64,000 bases of DNA, from assembly GCA_030280995.1 (NCBI GenBank), contig JASXTE010000013.1:10571001-10635000 (forward strand), in the 5' to 3' direction. Made by a program: the position numbers and the translations under genes. Below are positions 23,934-35,480 of the stretch, piece by piece. The DNA is from Hemileia vastatrix (taxonomy: Eukaryota; Basidiomycota; Pucciniomycetes; Pucciniales; Zaghouaniaceae). The notes beneath the pieces are model-generated. The model was not told the origin of the DNA. It was given only the letters and a program-made list of their open reading frames with translations, and made no database searches. Positions within the stretch are counted from its first letter, which is position 1. Every line of letters begins with the position of its first letter.

Positions 23934-24767
23934 GCAGCCAGATTTATACTGGCTGCTTTTTAGAAACCTTAATTTATGACCCAAGCCTTTGAAATTGGCT
24001 TGGGTCCCTTACATTGCAATTTAGTACTTCCAGCCAGGTTTCCCCTGGCTGGAAGTGTCTCTTTCAAGCAATCGAAGTCGCTAAAAGCGACTTCGATTGC
24101 TTGCTGTAATGTTTGCCACCCTCCCAGCTAATTTACTAGGCTGGGAGGTGGCCAAAGCAGTGTGCAACGCGCGTTGCTGCTGCAAGTAACGCGCGTTGCA
24201 CAATCGCTACCATATTTCATGCAGCTGATATCAAGTCAGCTGCATGAGATATGCGCAGCATGTGCAATGCGCGCTGCATGCAGCAGCAATGCAGGCTGCA
24301 TGTGCTGCATGCAGTGCATTGCACAGCCAGAAAAAAACTGGCTGTGCAATGCACTGCATGCAGCACATGCAGCCTGCATTGCTGCTGCATGCAACGCGCA
24401 TTTCTGCTGCATGCAATGCGCATTACTTGCAGCAGCAATGCGTGTTGCATGTGCTGCATGCAGTGCATTGCACAGCCAGTTTTTTTCTGGCTGTGCAATG
24501 CACACAGAGAAACCAAAGTCCCTGCAAGGGACTTTGGTCTCTAAAATGGAAGCGACTTTCCCTACCAGGTGCAATCTGGTGGGAAAGTGAGAGAAACGTT
24601 AGACCGAAGTTGTTTGAAAGCAACTTCGGTCTTAAAAACATTAAAAATCATAAAAAAAAAAATGAGAAATGTAGAAAAAAAAAAAAATTAAAAATTAAAA
24701 TGTGAGTAAAAGAAAAAAAATAAGTTCTAGTGATACCAAAAATCCAAGCCAATTTCATTTGGCTTGG
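23934..24767. repeat. Array of about 13 consecutive hairpins with unrelated stems
   Basis: Stems, left/right arm: 23934-23941/23949-23956; 23978-23987/23997-24006; 24026-24038/24044-24056; 24065-24082/24086-24103 (18 bp perfect); 24115-24128/24140-24152 (one bulge); 24161-24175/24188-24202; 24218-24228/24236-24246; 24268-24330/24338-24400 (63 bp, one mismatch, A7 loop); 24463-24479/24487-24503 (T7 loop); 24512-24522/24528-24538; 24555-24568/24576-24588 (one bulge); 24601-24612/24621-24632; 24744-24752/24759-24767. Loops are 3-12 nt. Stem sequences mostly differ from one hairpin to the next, so this is not a tandem repeat. It is a GC-rich island in AT-rich DNA. The Ala/Cys/His-rich ORFs in six frames here are by-products of GCATGCAGC repetition. 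Confidence 0.92.
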
Positions 24768-26921
24768 TTATTTAATAATTAATTTTTAATACATTAAATT
24801 TAAAATTCAAACACCATAAAATATATGAATTTTTTTTATATGAATATTATAAATTTAATCTACCTCTTTCTCATAATTATATTTATAATTTTGTTTTTTT
24901 AATTTTTGACATTTAAGTTTATTTTTTGGAAATACAAAATTAAATTTTCAGCTAAATTTTTTAGTAAGGTAAAATAAATTATAAATTTGACATTTTGTAA
25001 TTGAATAATGAAAAAAATTTTAAATTTATTTAAAAAATATTTTTGTTAGAAGAATACAAATATTTTAAGGGTAGAAATATGGTGCAAATTGTAAGTAAAA
25101 AAAATTATATTTTTTTTTGTGAGGGGTTATTTCTATTTTTAAAAATATTTTTCAAAAACATTCATTAAATACTGAATTAAATTACTTTGAAACTCAAATT
25201 TTTTGTAAAATAATTAAAAATGAAATAATAATATTGTTGTATTTGATATAAAATTTGAATTGGTAATATTAATGTCTCTTTAAGTAAATTTGAAAATCAT
25301 TTAAAAAGACCATGTTGATAAGTACTTCATTTTTGATATACAATGGTTATATATATATCTTATATATATTTCTTGAGTGTTATTTTTATATACATTCAAT
25401 AAAATTTGTAATATAAAATGCCATTTAATAATTAATTAATGTTCAACTTAGTTATAACAACTTCATATTTAATACCAGCCACTAGTATTTACTTTTTAAT
25501 TTAAAACTCCAATATAATATGAGAGTATCCTTATTTTGTCTGTATGTAATGAACAACAATAACAGACCATAAATGAGTGGGTAGTTAATTACAATAAATA
25601 GTTGAAGAATAACCTATAAGAAATGATAAGTTTATCAAAAAGAGTACATTAAAAAAATATACTTTTGAATTTTTTTTGATATAATTTGGGTAGTTAAATG
25701 AAAATTTAAATTATCAGACATCAAAATGGATAAAATCTAAAAGTAGTGTTTATATAATAAGCCTCATATAAAAAAAGGATAAAAAATCTACTATGTAACT
25801 AAATTATTAAATATTAAGGTATTATTAAAATTATTGAAAAACTTATTTTACAGTTATAATGAAATATAAATGTGAAAATAATGGTGGGATAATAGTAAGA
25901 CTATGTGGAAACACTTTAATTTATACATACTTTCAACTATGTTCAGATAAAAAAATTGTTAAAATTGTATAATAACATCTAGTTAATAGTGATGCAATTT
26001 TATTTAGATCAAGAATAAATTTTTCTGAGGAAAAACTAATTAAATTGAGATATGGCCATCTCCTTTCAAGAGATAGAATAATAATAAAAATTTAAAAAAT
26101 TATAATAAGTATTCTTAATCACCATTTTTGAAAAGTCTCTAGTAAAATTCATTATAATATATCATTCATTGATTACATTATATGGAGTTTCATCTTGAAG
26201 TAGTGATGTGCAGCTTTGAACTTATGTTATGAAAAACAAAAAAGTTAAAAAATATATAGTTATACTAATGAAAAAGCCAAAAATAAAAATACTATTATAA
26301 ATTAAAAAAATAAAACTACATAAATTTTATTCTGCTCTAATGATGGAAGGGTACTATGTATGAATTTCCACATGTTAAATCCAAACCTGCTTTAAGGCTA
26401 GTTTACAGGTAGAGCTATTAAGTTTCCTTAAATTCTAAAAATAACTTATGCATTTTACTAATTATTTTTTTCTTGTTTCTTTCCAAAGTTGTTAGAGTTG
26501 CTTAATTAATACTGTTATCTTGATTGTAAGATATATAATTTTTTTTGAATACATGATTTATTGTTTCAAAAATTATATTATAAATTTAAATCATTTATTT
26601 CATTTTCTAAAGCTTCATTGTCAAAGACACAACTCCATTTTCTATTACTTAACAAATATATAAAATGTGATAGTAAAATTTAAGGAATTTTCTTTTTTAG
26701 AGGGTCAAACTATATTGTGAAGATTTTTATCTAGAAATTCTTGTACTCTAAAACCAAATAATTTTCTCCCTTAAGTAAGCCATTTCAAAAATATGAGAAT
26801 ATAAACAAGAATATTAACTTATCTTATTTTTATTTTCTTTACTGAAAGTTTTAGTTCAATCCCTTTTTTTATATGACATTAGTATAAAAACATGGTTAAA
26901 TGCTACTATATAATTAATTTT

Positions 26922-26960
<39 letters not shown>

Positions 26961-28668
26961 TTAGAACGTCATCCTTTTTTATTTACTTGAATAAATGGCT
27001 CAATTATAATACCCAACACTTATTAATGTTTCCCAAACTCAATAACAAATTTCTCATATGAAATATTAGCTTCTAATATAAGAAGTTTATCTATAGATGA
27101 TATTCAACATGTGATTTTACTTTTTAGATTCAGCTAAAATTAAACAAAAGGAGAAATCATGCATATGTGTATAAATGGTAACCATATGTTACTTAGAGGA
27201 TTGTGAAATTCACTCATCAGAATGGTTTAAGTATTAAAATAAATTGAGGTCATTATTTTCTAGTATTTGAAACTAATTAGGAAATTATTCTAAAAATATA
27301 TTTTAATGTGTATCATGTTTAAAAAGTTGGAAATATGATTTTTGAAAATTGTGAGTTTCTTATGAGATACCAAGCTTTAGTTTACATTGTTTCAAGTAGA
27401 ATAGAATTTTAGTATTAGAAATTGAAAGCAATGTACCATTATCAGATTTTAACTGTGTTCTACTTATAGAATGATTACATAACATTAAACATTATTTAAA
27501 TCAAAAAGGTTTAAAAGATATTTAGAGTTTTACCAAATTTCACCATTTATTAATCTTTGATTTGAAAACAAACTATGATGTACACTCACTAGAAATAAGC
27601 AATCCCAATTTTAACATAATTTATCAATCCAAAAATAATGAGTCAATTAACATGAAAATATATATTATTTCAAAACCAATTCTCTAGATTTAAAATATGA
27701 TGCTTTAATGAAAAATTATTACAAAACTTTAATGCAATGAAGTCTCTTAAAAAATTCAAAAATAGAATATCAAAACAAGTAATTTCTGCAAAAAAAACTA
27801 CTAACTATTGTAGATAAAGCATAAAAATAAGTCATATTTTTTAAAAAAATGATCTAACAATATTTATTTTTGTTAAAAAAATCAAAACATTGTTAAGTTT
27901 GCTTGTTATAATAATGTTAAAATCCACTAAACATTATCTAAAGGTGGTAAAATATGTTAAAAATAAGTTGAATTTTATGAGATAAAAATCAACAATTTTG
28001 TATCATTTCCTGTTGTGCTATGACTTTATTCCACCCTTTTTATCTGATTCTTCCAGTATTACTTTGCTATGATCACTAGTTTTCAAGTTAAAATTTACAA
28101 ATGTTCATTATACTTGATAATATGAAAAATAACTCAAACTTTTATAACTACAAAATAAGATTTTGTAACTCCTTCTTTCAATCAATATTTGAAGAAATTT
28201 TAGTTTATTTGAGTAATGATTTTAAGAATAACAAAAAAATTGAAATTCACAAGGAATTATTTCCAGAGACTATAATTATTTACTTGTGTAATGCATGAGC
28301 TACTTATCAATGATGTAAAACATCAGAAAAGTAAGTTATAGTTATAAATCTACAGATTATACTGTTTCTGGTATATATATCTTCAATAAATCTTTTAAAC
28401 TTATCTTAGCCTACATACCACACAATAGAAAATCATTATATTAAAAAAGGAAAAAATTCTATGATAATATCATAAAGAATGATAACCATGGATTAATATT
28501 CCATAAAAATGGTTAATAATATTTTAAGAGAACCTAAATCAGTATTCTTTCATCAAAATATATCCTTTTTGTCTTTGTAATTTATTACAAACAAATTTTT
28601 TGAAAGTTGAATCTATATATCTAATGCCAAAACCACTATTAAGTTCCCTCTTAGACTTTTTAAGAAAT

Positions 28669-28699
<31 letters not shown>

Positions 28700-30604
28700 T
28701 ATTTATCAAAAATTGAAATAAAGAATAAAAACATAATTTTATTTACCTTTAATTATTTAAATATAGAGTATTTTCAGAATGCATTGTGGTTACTTGTGAA
28801 GGTTAGAAGATTTGAAGTTGGATTTATGAGTTTTTAGAAGGGCAAATATTGTAAAATTCTTTCATAAATATTTATTTCATAGTTTCAAATGTTGAAATCT
28901 ACAAACTAATGGGATTTAAAATTATATTGAGATTTAAAATCTGTTTTCTACTCAAGTAAAATAAAATAAAATGATGATATCAAAATTGAAATTAAGTTTA
29001 AACTTTTGATATGCTCTATCTTCAATTTTATTGATAGTGCATCAAAAATTTAATAATATTTTTTTCCTTCATCACTTTTTACGTAAAAGATAGTTTTATC
29101 ATTTTATGAATTAAAGATTGCTTATATAAATTTAACATCTATGTCAACTGTTTATGACTATTAATCTATATAATAAATTTTTTAGAAGAAAAAATAACAT
29201 CAGTATATACTGACTTTGAAATTATTCAATTTAAAATAGTTTACAGGTAGATAATGAAGGGTGATTTCATTTTTGAATATGAACTATAGAAGTCTTATTT
29301 TGTCAATTTTAATTCTTTTTGAGCTCAAATGTATCCACCGCAACTTAAGTAAGAATAAAAATTATTTTTATTGAAATTTACATGAGAAAGTATGCCTATT
29401 ATTCAAAATCAAACTTGCTCTAATGGTGTTTTTCAATCATTATTTCCATTCATAACAATAAAAAACATTTCAATTTGCTGATGTTTTAGTTTTTGATATC
29501 CCCAAGTTTATATCTCAGGTGTACTATTCACAAAATTATTAAAAATATAATTTTCGAAATACATGATAAACTTGAAAGTGAGGGGGCATTAAATTTTTAA
29601 AAATGAATTCTAAATTCAGGATGGATAGTATTTTTTCTATTTTCACAAATGAACAATTTTTCGTTTCAATTAATCCAGAAAGAAAATTTTGTTGTAAGCA
29701 TATTATATTATATTTATTATGATTTTAAATACTATATTTTCAAGATTTGTGTTTAATATTTCCTGTGAAAGTTAATGTTAATGTGAATTTAAAGTAAGCT
29801 TGAAGAAATTTAATCAATAGGCATATTGGATATTTAAAATAATATTTTGCTCCAATCTTGAATCATCCTGGGCTAAAAAATATCCCAAATAAGGTTTTTG
29901 TGGGTCAATTTGGATTTAAGTAGGATTAAGTGAGGTTTAATAAAGGACAGATAAAAGGCTAAATTCATTACTAGTGACTTTTTTCTCAAAATAGTTATAA
30001 AATATTTATCATTCTGGACTCAAGCTTCAATAAAGTTGAATTGAAACAGAGATAATTTCTAGCAGCACAACACCATATTTACAAAGGTGTAAAATACCTC
30101 AAATATTACTCATAATATAGGAAGGCAAGGAATCTACAAAATTCACATTTCAAACGAGGATTTATATTTTGAATTTGAAATTGAGAAATGGAATATTATT
30201 TTCCAATTTAAATATCTATTAGTCATTTTAACAAAAGTTTTCAGTAATCAGATTGAATTTTGATGGTATTTTGTTGTAGATTAATCATTTTGATGAGACA
30301 TTTACTCAAAATTACTGGTTTCGTTTCTAATATTCCATGTGAAATTCATTATGAATCTTTTTGAAAGTGAATAGTTGACATATTGGATATGCAAAAGCTT
30401 ATGTTAGATCAAAGTGAGATCAAAGGGAGCTTAACTGATGATCAAATTAGGATTTTACAAGATCAAACGGTGATCAATGTAGGTTCATCTTGAGCTCAAT
30501 CTGTGACAAATCTCTGACTAAATGTAAGGCCAAACAATTTCCTACATGGTGATGATGTGTGCATAATTCAAGCATAGATTTGTGGCTCAACGGAGCTCAA
30601 GCAA
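24768..30604. other. Gene-free right arm of the 27-kb element
   Basis: About 5.8 kb of very AT-rich sequence with no ORF I would defend and no sign of exons. It holds TA microsatellites (26925-26953 and 28668-28699). Close to the end there are five GATCAA words within 30407-30477 and an inverted CACAGATTGAG (30495-30505), which may be subterminal transposase sites. Otherwise I see nothing. Confidence 0.6.
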
Positions 30605-30644
30605 GGGGTATTGCTAGCAATACCCCCCCATTTTTTCTGTGGTG
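30605..30644. repeat. Right terminal inverted repeat of the 27-kb element
   Basis: Reverse complement begins CACCACAGAAAAAATGGG and carries the same palindrome as the left end. ATT follows at 30645-30647. Confidence 0.88.
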
Positions 30645-30821
30645 ATTTACATACTTCTAACTCATTAATTATAATAATAATTTTATATTCTTACCTCTTT
30701 ATTTTGAGTAAAATAATCAAAAGGATAAAGAAATACGTACATTGCCTCTGAAAGTCCAATAATCCACTTAAAATCCTCATAGAACCTCCAGATAAATATT
30801 CTAGACCAAGAGACCCATTTA

Positions 30822-30954
<133 letters not shown>

Positions 30955-31057
30955 GAATGAATTGACATTATTTATTTATCTAATCTGTTACTTGACTCAT
31001 CATGGTTTTATATACACATTTCATTCAACCAACCCAATTCATTTAAACATAAATTCA

Positions 31058-31550
31058 AGTAGAGGTCATGGATCTTAGTTGTAGGTATTTAGAGTGAGGT
31101 ATTGGTTGAGTTGAATTGAATTGGTAGAGAAGATATGTGAGTTTGAATGGTACAGATGGTAAAACTTTTAAATGAAATAAATACTCATTAGGGGGTATCT
31201 AAAAAAGTTAGAAATCTTCCATTTCAAAATACCTCCTTTTTCCACCACCATTAACCATGATTATTTTTAAAAATAAGCCATATTATGCCCCCAAAATAAC
31301 TTTCCACTGACTGAGAATTAATGTCAAGTTTGTGGCTTTCTTTTTGTGTTGTGAAATGCCTTTTAAAATAATTACTAATTTCTAACTTTGATACCCCCTA
31401 TTAATGTTGATTATTTTAGGCTATTCATTAATTGAAGTAGGTCATGGAGCTTAGTTGGTGGTTTTGACAGTGAGTTATTGGTTTTGAAGATATGTCAGTT
31501 TGTTTGGTGCAGATGGTAAGAATTTTAGATGAAGTAAATACTTGTTGGTG
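31058..31550. repeat. Direct duplication of about 120 bp flanking a MITE
   Basis: 31058-31186 and 31434-31550 are diverged direct copies (shared words GGTCATGG, TTAGTTG, GTATTGGTT/GTTATTGGTT, GATATGTGAG/GATATGTCAG, CAGATGGTAA). The MITE at 31190-31399 sits at the end of the first copy. Confidence 0.7.
31190..31399. mobile_element. 210-bp MITE with Harbinger-like ends
   Basis: Left end AGGGGGTATCTAAAAAAGTT and right end (reverse complement) AGGGGGTATCAAAGTTAG form the terminal inverted repeat; both continue with AGAAAT after a small gap. ATT is duplicated at 31187-31189 and 31400-31402. The 3-bp duplication and the AGGGGGTATC end resemble the AGGGGGTGTC ends of the two PIF/Harbinger elements in this window, so it could be mobilised by a related transposase. 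It has no coding capacity. Confidence 0.8.
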
Positions 31551-31559
31551 AAGATGAGT

Positions 31560-31975
31560 TGATATCAACCTTTGTTTATACAAGATACTACTAAGGATAT
31601 GCTCTCTGGTTCTCAACCATCTCATAATCTTCCCAGCTCACCTTTCTTTAAAGGACATTGATCCCCTCCAGCTTCTAACTCTAGTTCAGCTGAAGATGAT
31701 CCCAACTATCAAGCAGAACAATCACTTCAGAGCAGATCTTGGTCCTCATTTTCCCAATTTTTTGATGTATATTTACTTTTTGTTTTTTCATTAATTCTTC
31801 TCCAAATTTCTCATTCTTTCCCTTGTAGTCAGTCTCCTCTCTCCTACTCAAACTCAAATTTCAAATTTCAAAACATATCAACAATTCTGGAAATGAAAAT
31901 CCTGCTTTGGAAGCTTTTTTAGATGGACTTCTTGAACCCTCCAGCTCAAACTCTAAAAAATTAAAGAATTAAGAA
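31560..31975 (+). pseudogene. Possible remnant of a Ser-rich coding sequence
   Basis: Reading-frame stretches such as SSAEDDPNYQAEQSLQSRSW (about 31685-31745) and ENPALEAFLDGLLEPSSS (about 31897-31950), separated by an intron-like GT...TTGTAG segment, look coding but contain a stop near 31660 and no clear start. It may be the tail of a decayed transposon accessory gene. Weak. Confidence 0.3.
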
Positions 31976-31989
31976 TCAATGTCAACCTC

Positions 31990-33436
31990 TGTCAGCCAGG
32001 CTACTAGACCTACCCAGTAAATAATTATAATTATTTACTAGAGTAGATCTATGCCTTTACCTCTTACATTATTAGTTATGTTTAATTTATAATAACTTAG
32101 AATATTTTAATTAGCTATAAATTAAAATTAATTAAATATATAATTATAATAAGGTAATCTAAAGAACCATAAGTATAAGGCTACATAATTTTTAAGTACA
32201 CTTAAAGCTGTTATTTTCACTGTTTTATGCAAAAAACAAGAAATGCGCTTTATTTCACTTAAAAGTTGACTATATGCGCCATAAATTTGAGAATATTAAA
32301 AATGCGCTTTGACAGATCAATTTGTCTCATTTAGGACTATTTATTTGGCTATTTAAATGCAAAAAAATAACAATTTTCAAATTTGGTGTTTTTTATGCCA
32401 GAAATGGCTTCTGTGTACTGGCCACATACTGCCTGCTTTTTTCCCATGTGAATAGCTTCATTTTTAGCAAATTTAGCTTTTTCACACTATAATTACCTCA
32501 CATTCTACGCCCACTGTGGGGAAACACACTAAAATAGGCGACAGGCGCTTATTTAGTGTCCTAGCTTAATTAATAATGCATTGACCCTCTTTATATGCAC
32601 TAATTTCATTAATAATCTCACTCTTGGCGCCTTATTTCACTACCATGCTTAAATTTGCCTAAATTTAGTCAAGGATTTACCCGTGCAAGCGCCTGCCATG
32701 GACTGCATACAGTTACCCCACATCTCACAATCCTTTTTGGGTTTTTGGGTGGTATCTCAGTCAATATTGGGTATTTTTGAATGGGAATTTCACGTAGTAT
32801 AATGTCAGAATTAGCCCCATTATTTCTACAGTGAATCTCCCTTATTATTAAGCTATTATTAACCTTAAAATTTCCTCTTTAGTCTTTTATATCATTGTTT
32901 AATACGCATATACTCTCTTTTTATCATATTCTTTAATTTTGATGGATTTTCCTTATTAATACAGGATTTTAGCAGTTGTTATTCTTTTACTTATGTCATG
33001 GGATACTGGGAATGTTGATGGGCATGTCTATTAGTGGTTTAGAGGCGTCATTAACTGTGTATTGAGTGGTACATCAAGGGAATTATTGGGGAACTCAGTG
33101 TGTATAAAAGGAGGAGGTTTTTGGGTCTTTTTTCTACATTCTTTATCATTACAATTTAACCAATATAACCAAATAAATTACAATACATATCAATTAGTAC
33201 TTTTATAAGACTTTTGAATAGTATCTGAATTATTAAAATCTATTTTTCTACCAACTACAAAGATTGTAAACCACATATAAAGATAGTAAGAATTTTATTA
33301 CAGAGACCGTTATTTTTGATTATATTTTACTATTTGTTGGATTTATACTACAGTATTCATATAGGACCATTAAAATCTTCTATACAACTGACCATTTAAG
33401 CTAGTTCATGTCTTTGTACTTGACCTCAGCCTGACA
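31990..33436 (+). mobile_element. Probable 5' LTR of element 3
   Basis: Begins TGTCAGCCAGGCTACTAG with the palindrome AGTAAATAATTA/TAATTATTTACT, and ends AGCCTGACA directly before protease coding sequence. The immediate passage from LTR to protease implies that leader and gag have been deleted, or that the true LTR end is a little earlier. The flanking 5-mers (ACCTC, CCTAT) do not match. Resemblance to the 3' LTR at 62017 is limited by eye, so the pairing is not proven. Confidence 0.45.
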
Positions 33437-33837
33437 CCTATCACGGTTCCAGCTATCATTTCTGGTGAAAATGTTAATATAGTATTGGACACAGGAGCTG
33501 CTGGCTTTGTTGTTTCTACTAATACATTACAGAAAATTGATATTTAATATAAGTATAAGCTTGAACCCCTTTAAAGTAAAAATTGGAGAGGTTTTGGATC
33601 AGTACTACATCCCATTAGTAGATACAAAGCTGCTGTTTTCTTTAAACATCAACATGGTTATGTAAGAGTAACTTGTGACTTTGTAGTAATGGATAATACT
33701 AATTGTAGTAACTGTTTTATCATTGAAAATGATATTCTGACTAAGTTTGGTGTGAAATTAGACCCTGCTAATAGTAATTTTACAATTGGCATGAATGGTA
33801 AGAGGAAATTTAAAATAAACTCTTTTAAAACATTCTT
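33437..33837 (+). pseudogene. Element 3: aspartic protease fragment
   Basis: The plus-strand frame contains IVLDTGAAGFVVS (protease active-site Asp), an in-frame TAA near 33546, then a segment parallel to the element 1 protease (WRGFGSVLHPI, KFGVKLDPANSNFTIGMNGK). It stops exactly where element 2 begins. Its frame resumes at 58756 when the inserted block and one target copy are ignored, so this and the 58756-61902 pol are halves of one gene. Gag is absent. Confidence 0.8.
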
Positions 33838-34305
33838 TGTTGGCCAGTTGTCTAGAAGAAGGAGAAGAAGAAGAAGGAAAACAGAGAGGAGGAAGACAAG
33901 TTAATATAAAGAAGTAAAGTAATAAAATAGTATAAATAGTTTAAAAGAGAAGGCAATGAGGTTTCCTTGGGACTTGACACAATTGTAAGGGTCTAAATCA
34001 TAATATATTTATTTAACTAGTAATTATTTTCAATGTGTCGCAAAAAGTTATAATTATTATTAGACTTAAGGCAACCTGGGAATATTTATATACTTTTTTT
34101 TAAATTAGATTACTAATGTTAATGAAAATATAATAAACATAATAAAATGGATTTGAGTTGATTGTAAAAATAATGATCCAGCTACAGGGGATAATCCAAA
34201 GCCTTTTTTAGGCAAAGGACCCTCTGAAGTGTCACAATATGGTAAGTACAAAAAAGGAATACAATGAAACTAGACATTAAAAGAATAGAACTAGAACATG
34301 TAGAC
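33838..34305 (-). mobile_element. Element 2 left LTR, first part
   Basis: TGTTGGCCAGTTGTCTAGAAG start, co-linear with 54289 onward. Interrupted at 34305 by element 1; it resumes at 46651 after the duplicated TAGAC. Confidence 0.85.
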
Positions 34306-35446
34306 TGTCGGTCAGTTGTCTAGAAGAAGGTAAGAAAATTAGGGGAAAAGGAGGAGAGAAGGAGGAGGACAAGGGAAAATAAAAGGAATAATTTGTAATA
34401 GTATATTTTAATTTTATTTAAGAGGGAAAACAACGGCGAGCAACTTTGAGAGATGACAAAAGCTTAGTATTTATTAATAATAATATTATTTAATGTAAGG
34501 GTTCTGCGCGGCAAACACTTTTAATTACTATCAGACTTAAAGCAAACTTTAATTTGTTATATAGATTTTTAATTAGATTTGTATTACTAATAAAAAAAAT
34601 ATAAACGTAATAAAATAGTTATTTAATTTGTTGAGTGTTTAATAAGTGATGAGGCTACAGGGTATTATCCAAGGCCCTTTTATAGGCAATGGGTCCCTCT
34701 GAAGCGCTACTATCTTTGTAAATACAATGATTAGAATGAAGTAAAACAAATATATAAAAAGAGTAAATGAAACATAACAATATAGAGAAAAACATGAAAC
34801 AATTAATTAAAACCCCAATTAAGAATCCAATTTTCCCGTCATTAATTCCCAAATCAGTAAGTAAAAATAGTGAGTAACTAAACAAGATTGGAACATAGGA
34901 ACTATGAGAAAAATAATTCCAAACAGATGGTACAGTCTGATTAAAGGACATTTTAAGTGAAACAAAAAATAATTTGACGCAACAAAACATGCAATTAATC
35001 TCAATTTAGTCCAAATTAATTTATTTGTTTTTTCTAACACAATTAAGGGTCAAAAGAAGCGTCATTAATTATTGTTTAGTATCATATGAGAGGTATTATT
35101 TAATATATAAATTTAAGTAATTAATTTAAATATATTATAAATCAATTTTACACTTATAATTATAATATATGTTTTTCAATTAATTAAATATAAATTTAAA
35201 ATTATTAAATACATAAAAATGCACCATTATTTGTAGAGTATATTATATTATGTTCAATTTAACTGTATATAAAAATATATATAACCAATAAATTTAATGT
35301 AACACTTGTATATAATAAAATACTTATATAATTTCATTATGCAATAAAATATTAAGTTATATTCATTAAATACAATTCTTACCCACTCTTTAAGGTTTTA
35401 TAACTTATATATCATTTACTGGACTCCTGGAATAGCCTGGCTGACA
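34306..35446 (-). mobile_element. Element 1 3' LTR
   Basis: 1141 bp, TGTCGG...GCTGACA, followed (in plus coordinates) by the polypurine tract. Small ORFs inside recur in the 5' LTR and are not taken as genes. Confidence 0.93.
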
Positions 35447-35480
35447 CTCCCTCACTCTAAAAAAACAATAAAAAAAAATG

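Larger units (their letters stand above)
3572..30644. mobile_element. 27-kb CACTA/EnSpm-like DNA transposon carrying accessory genes
   Basis: The 40-bp termini at 3572-3611 and 30605-30644 are inverted repeats of each other with two mismatches by eye. Both begin CACCACAG, and both contain a G-run followed by the palindrome TATTGCTAGCAATA. The flanks carry ATT on both sides (3569-3571, 30645-30647), fitting the 3-bp target duplication of CACTA/EnSpm elements. A Tnp2-like transposase lies inside at 9076-12463, together with a SNF2 ATPase, a TET/JBP-like dioxygenase and three orphan genes. The left 20 kb is gene-dense; the right 6 kb has no visible genes. The flank match could also be read as a 7-8 bp duplication (TTTACAT), so the exact TSD is open, but the TIR pair is unambiguous. 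Confidence 0.85.

Noticed and set aside
23765..23992. 75-residue ORF upstream of the hairpin array
   Set aside because: No motif, runs into a hairpin, and composition is like non-coding AT-rich DNA.
24162..24705. Overlapping Cys/Ala/His-rich ORFs on both strands
   Set aside because: All come from the GCATGCAGC-rich hairpin arms; they are open in several frames at once because the DNA is palindromic.
25000..30000. Possible small genes in the right arm of the transposon (for example 28101-28298)
   Set aside because: Short, AT-driven reading frames without splice context or recognisable domain.
3572..30644. Starship or Helitron giant element
   Set aside because: No tyrosine recombinase and no Rep/helicase with Helitron ends; the termini are long inverted repeats with a short target duplication.
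34655..34990. 111-residue hydrophobic ORF, also at 45858-46193
   Set aside because: It lies wholly inside LTRs and is open in both only because the LTRs are near identical; no domain, and it is not preserved in other LTR copies.
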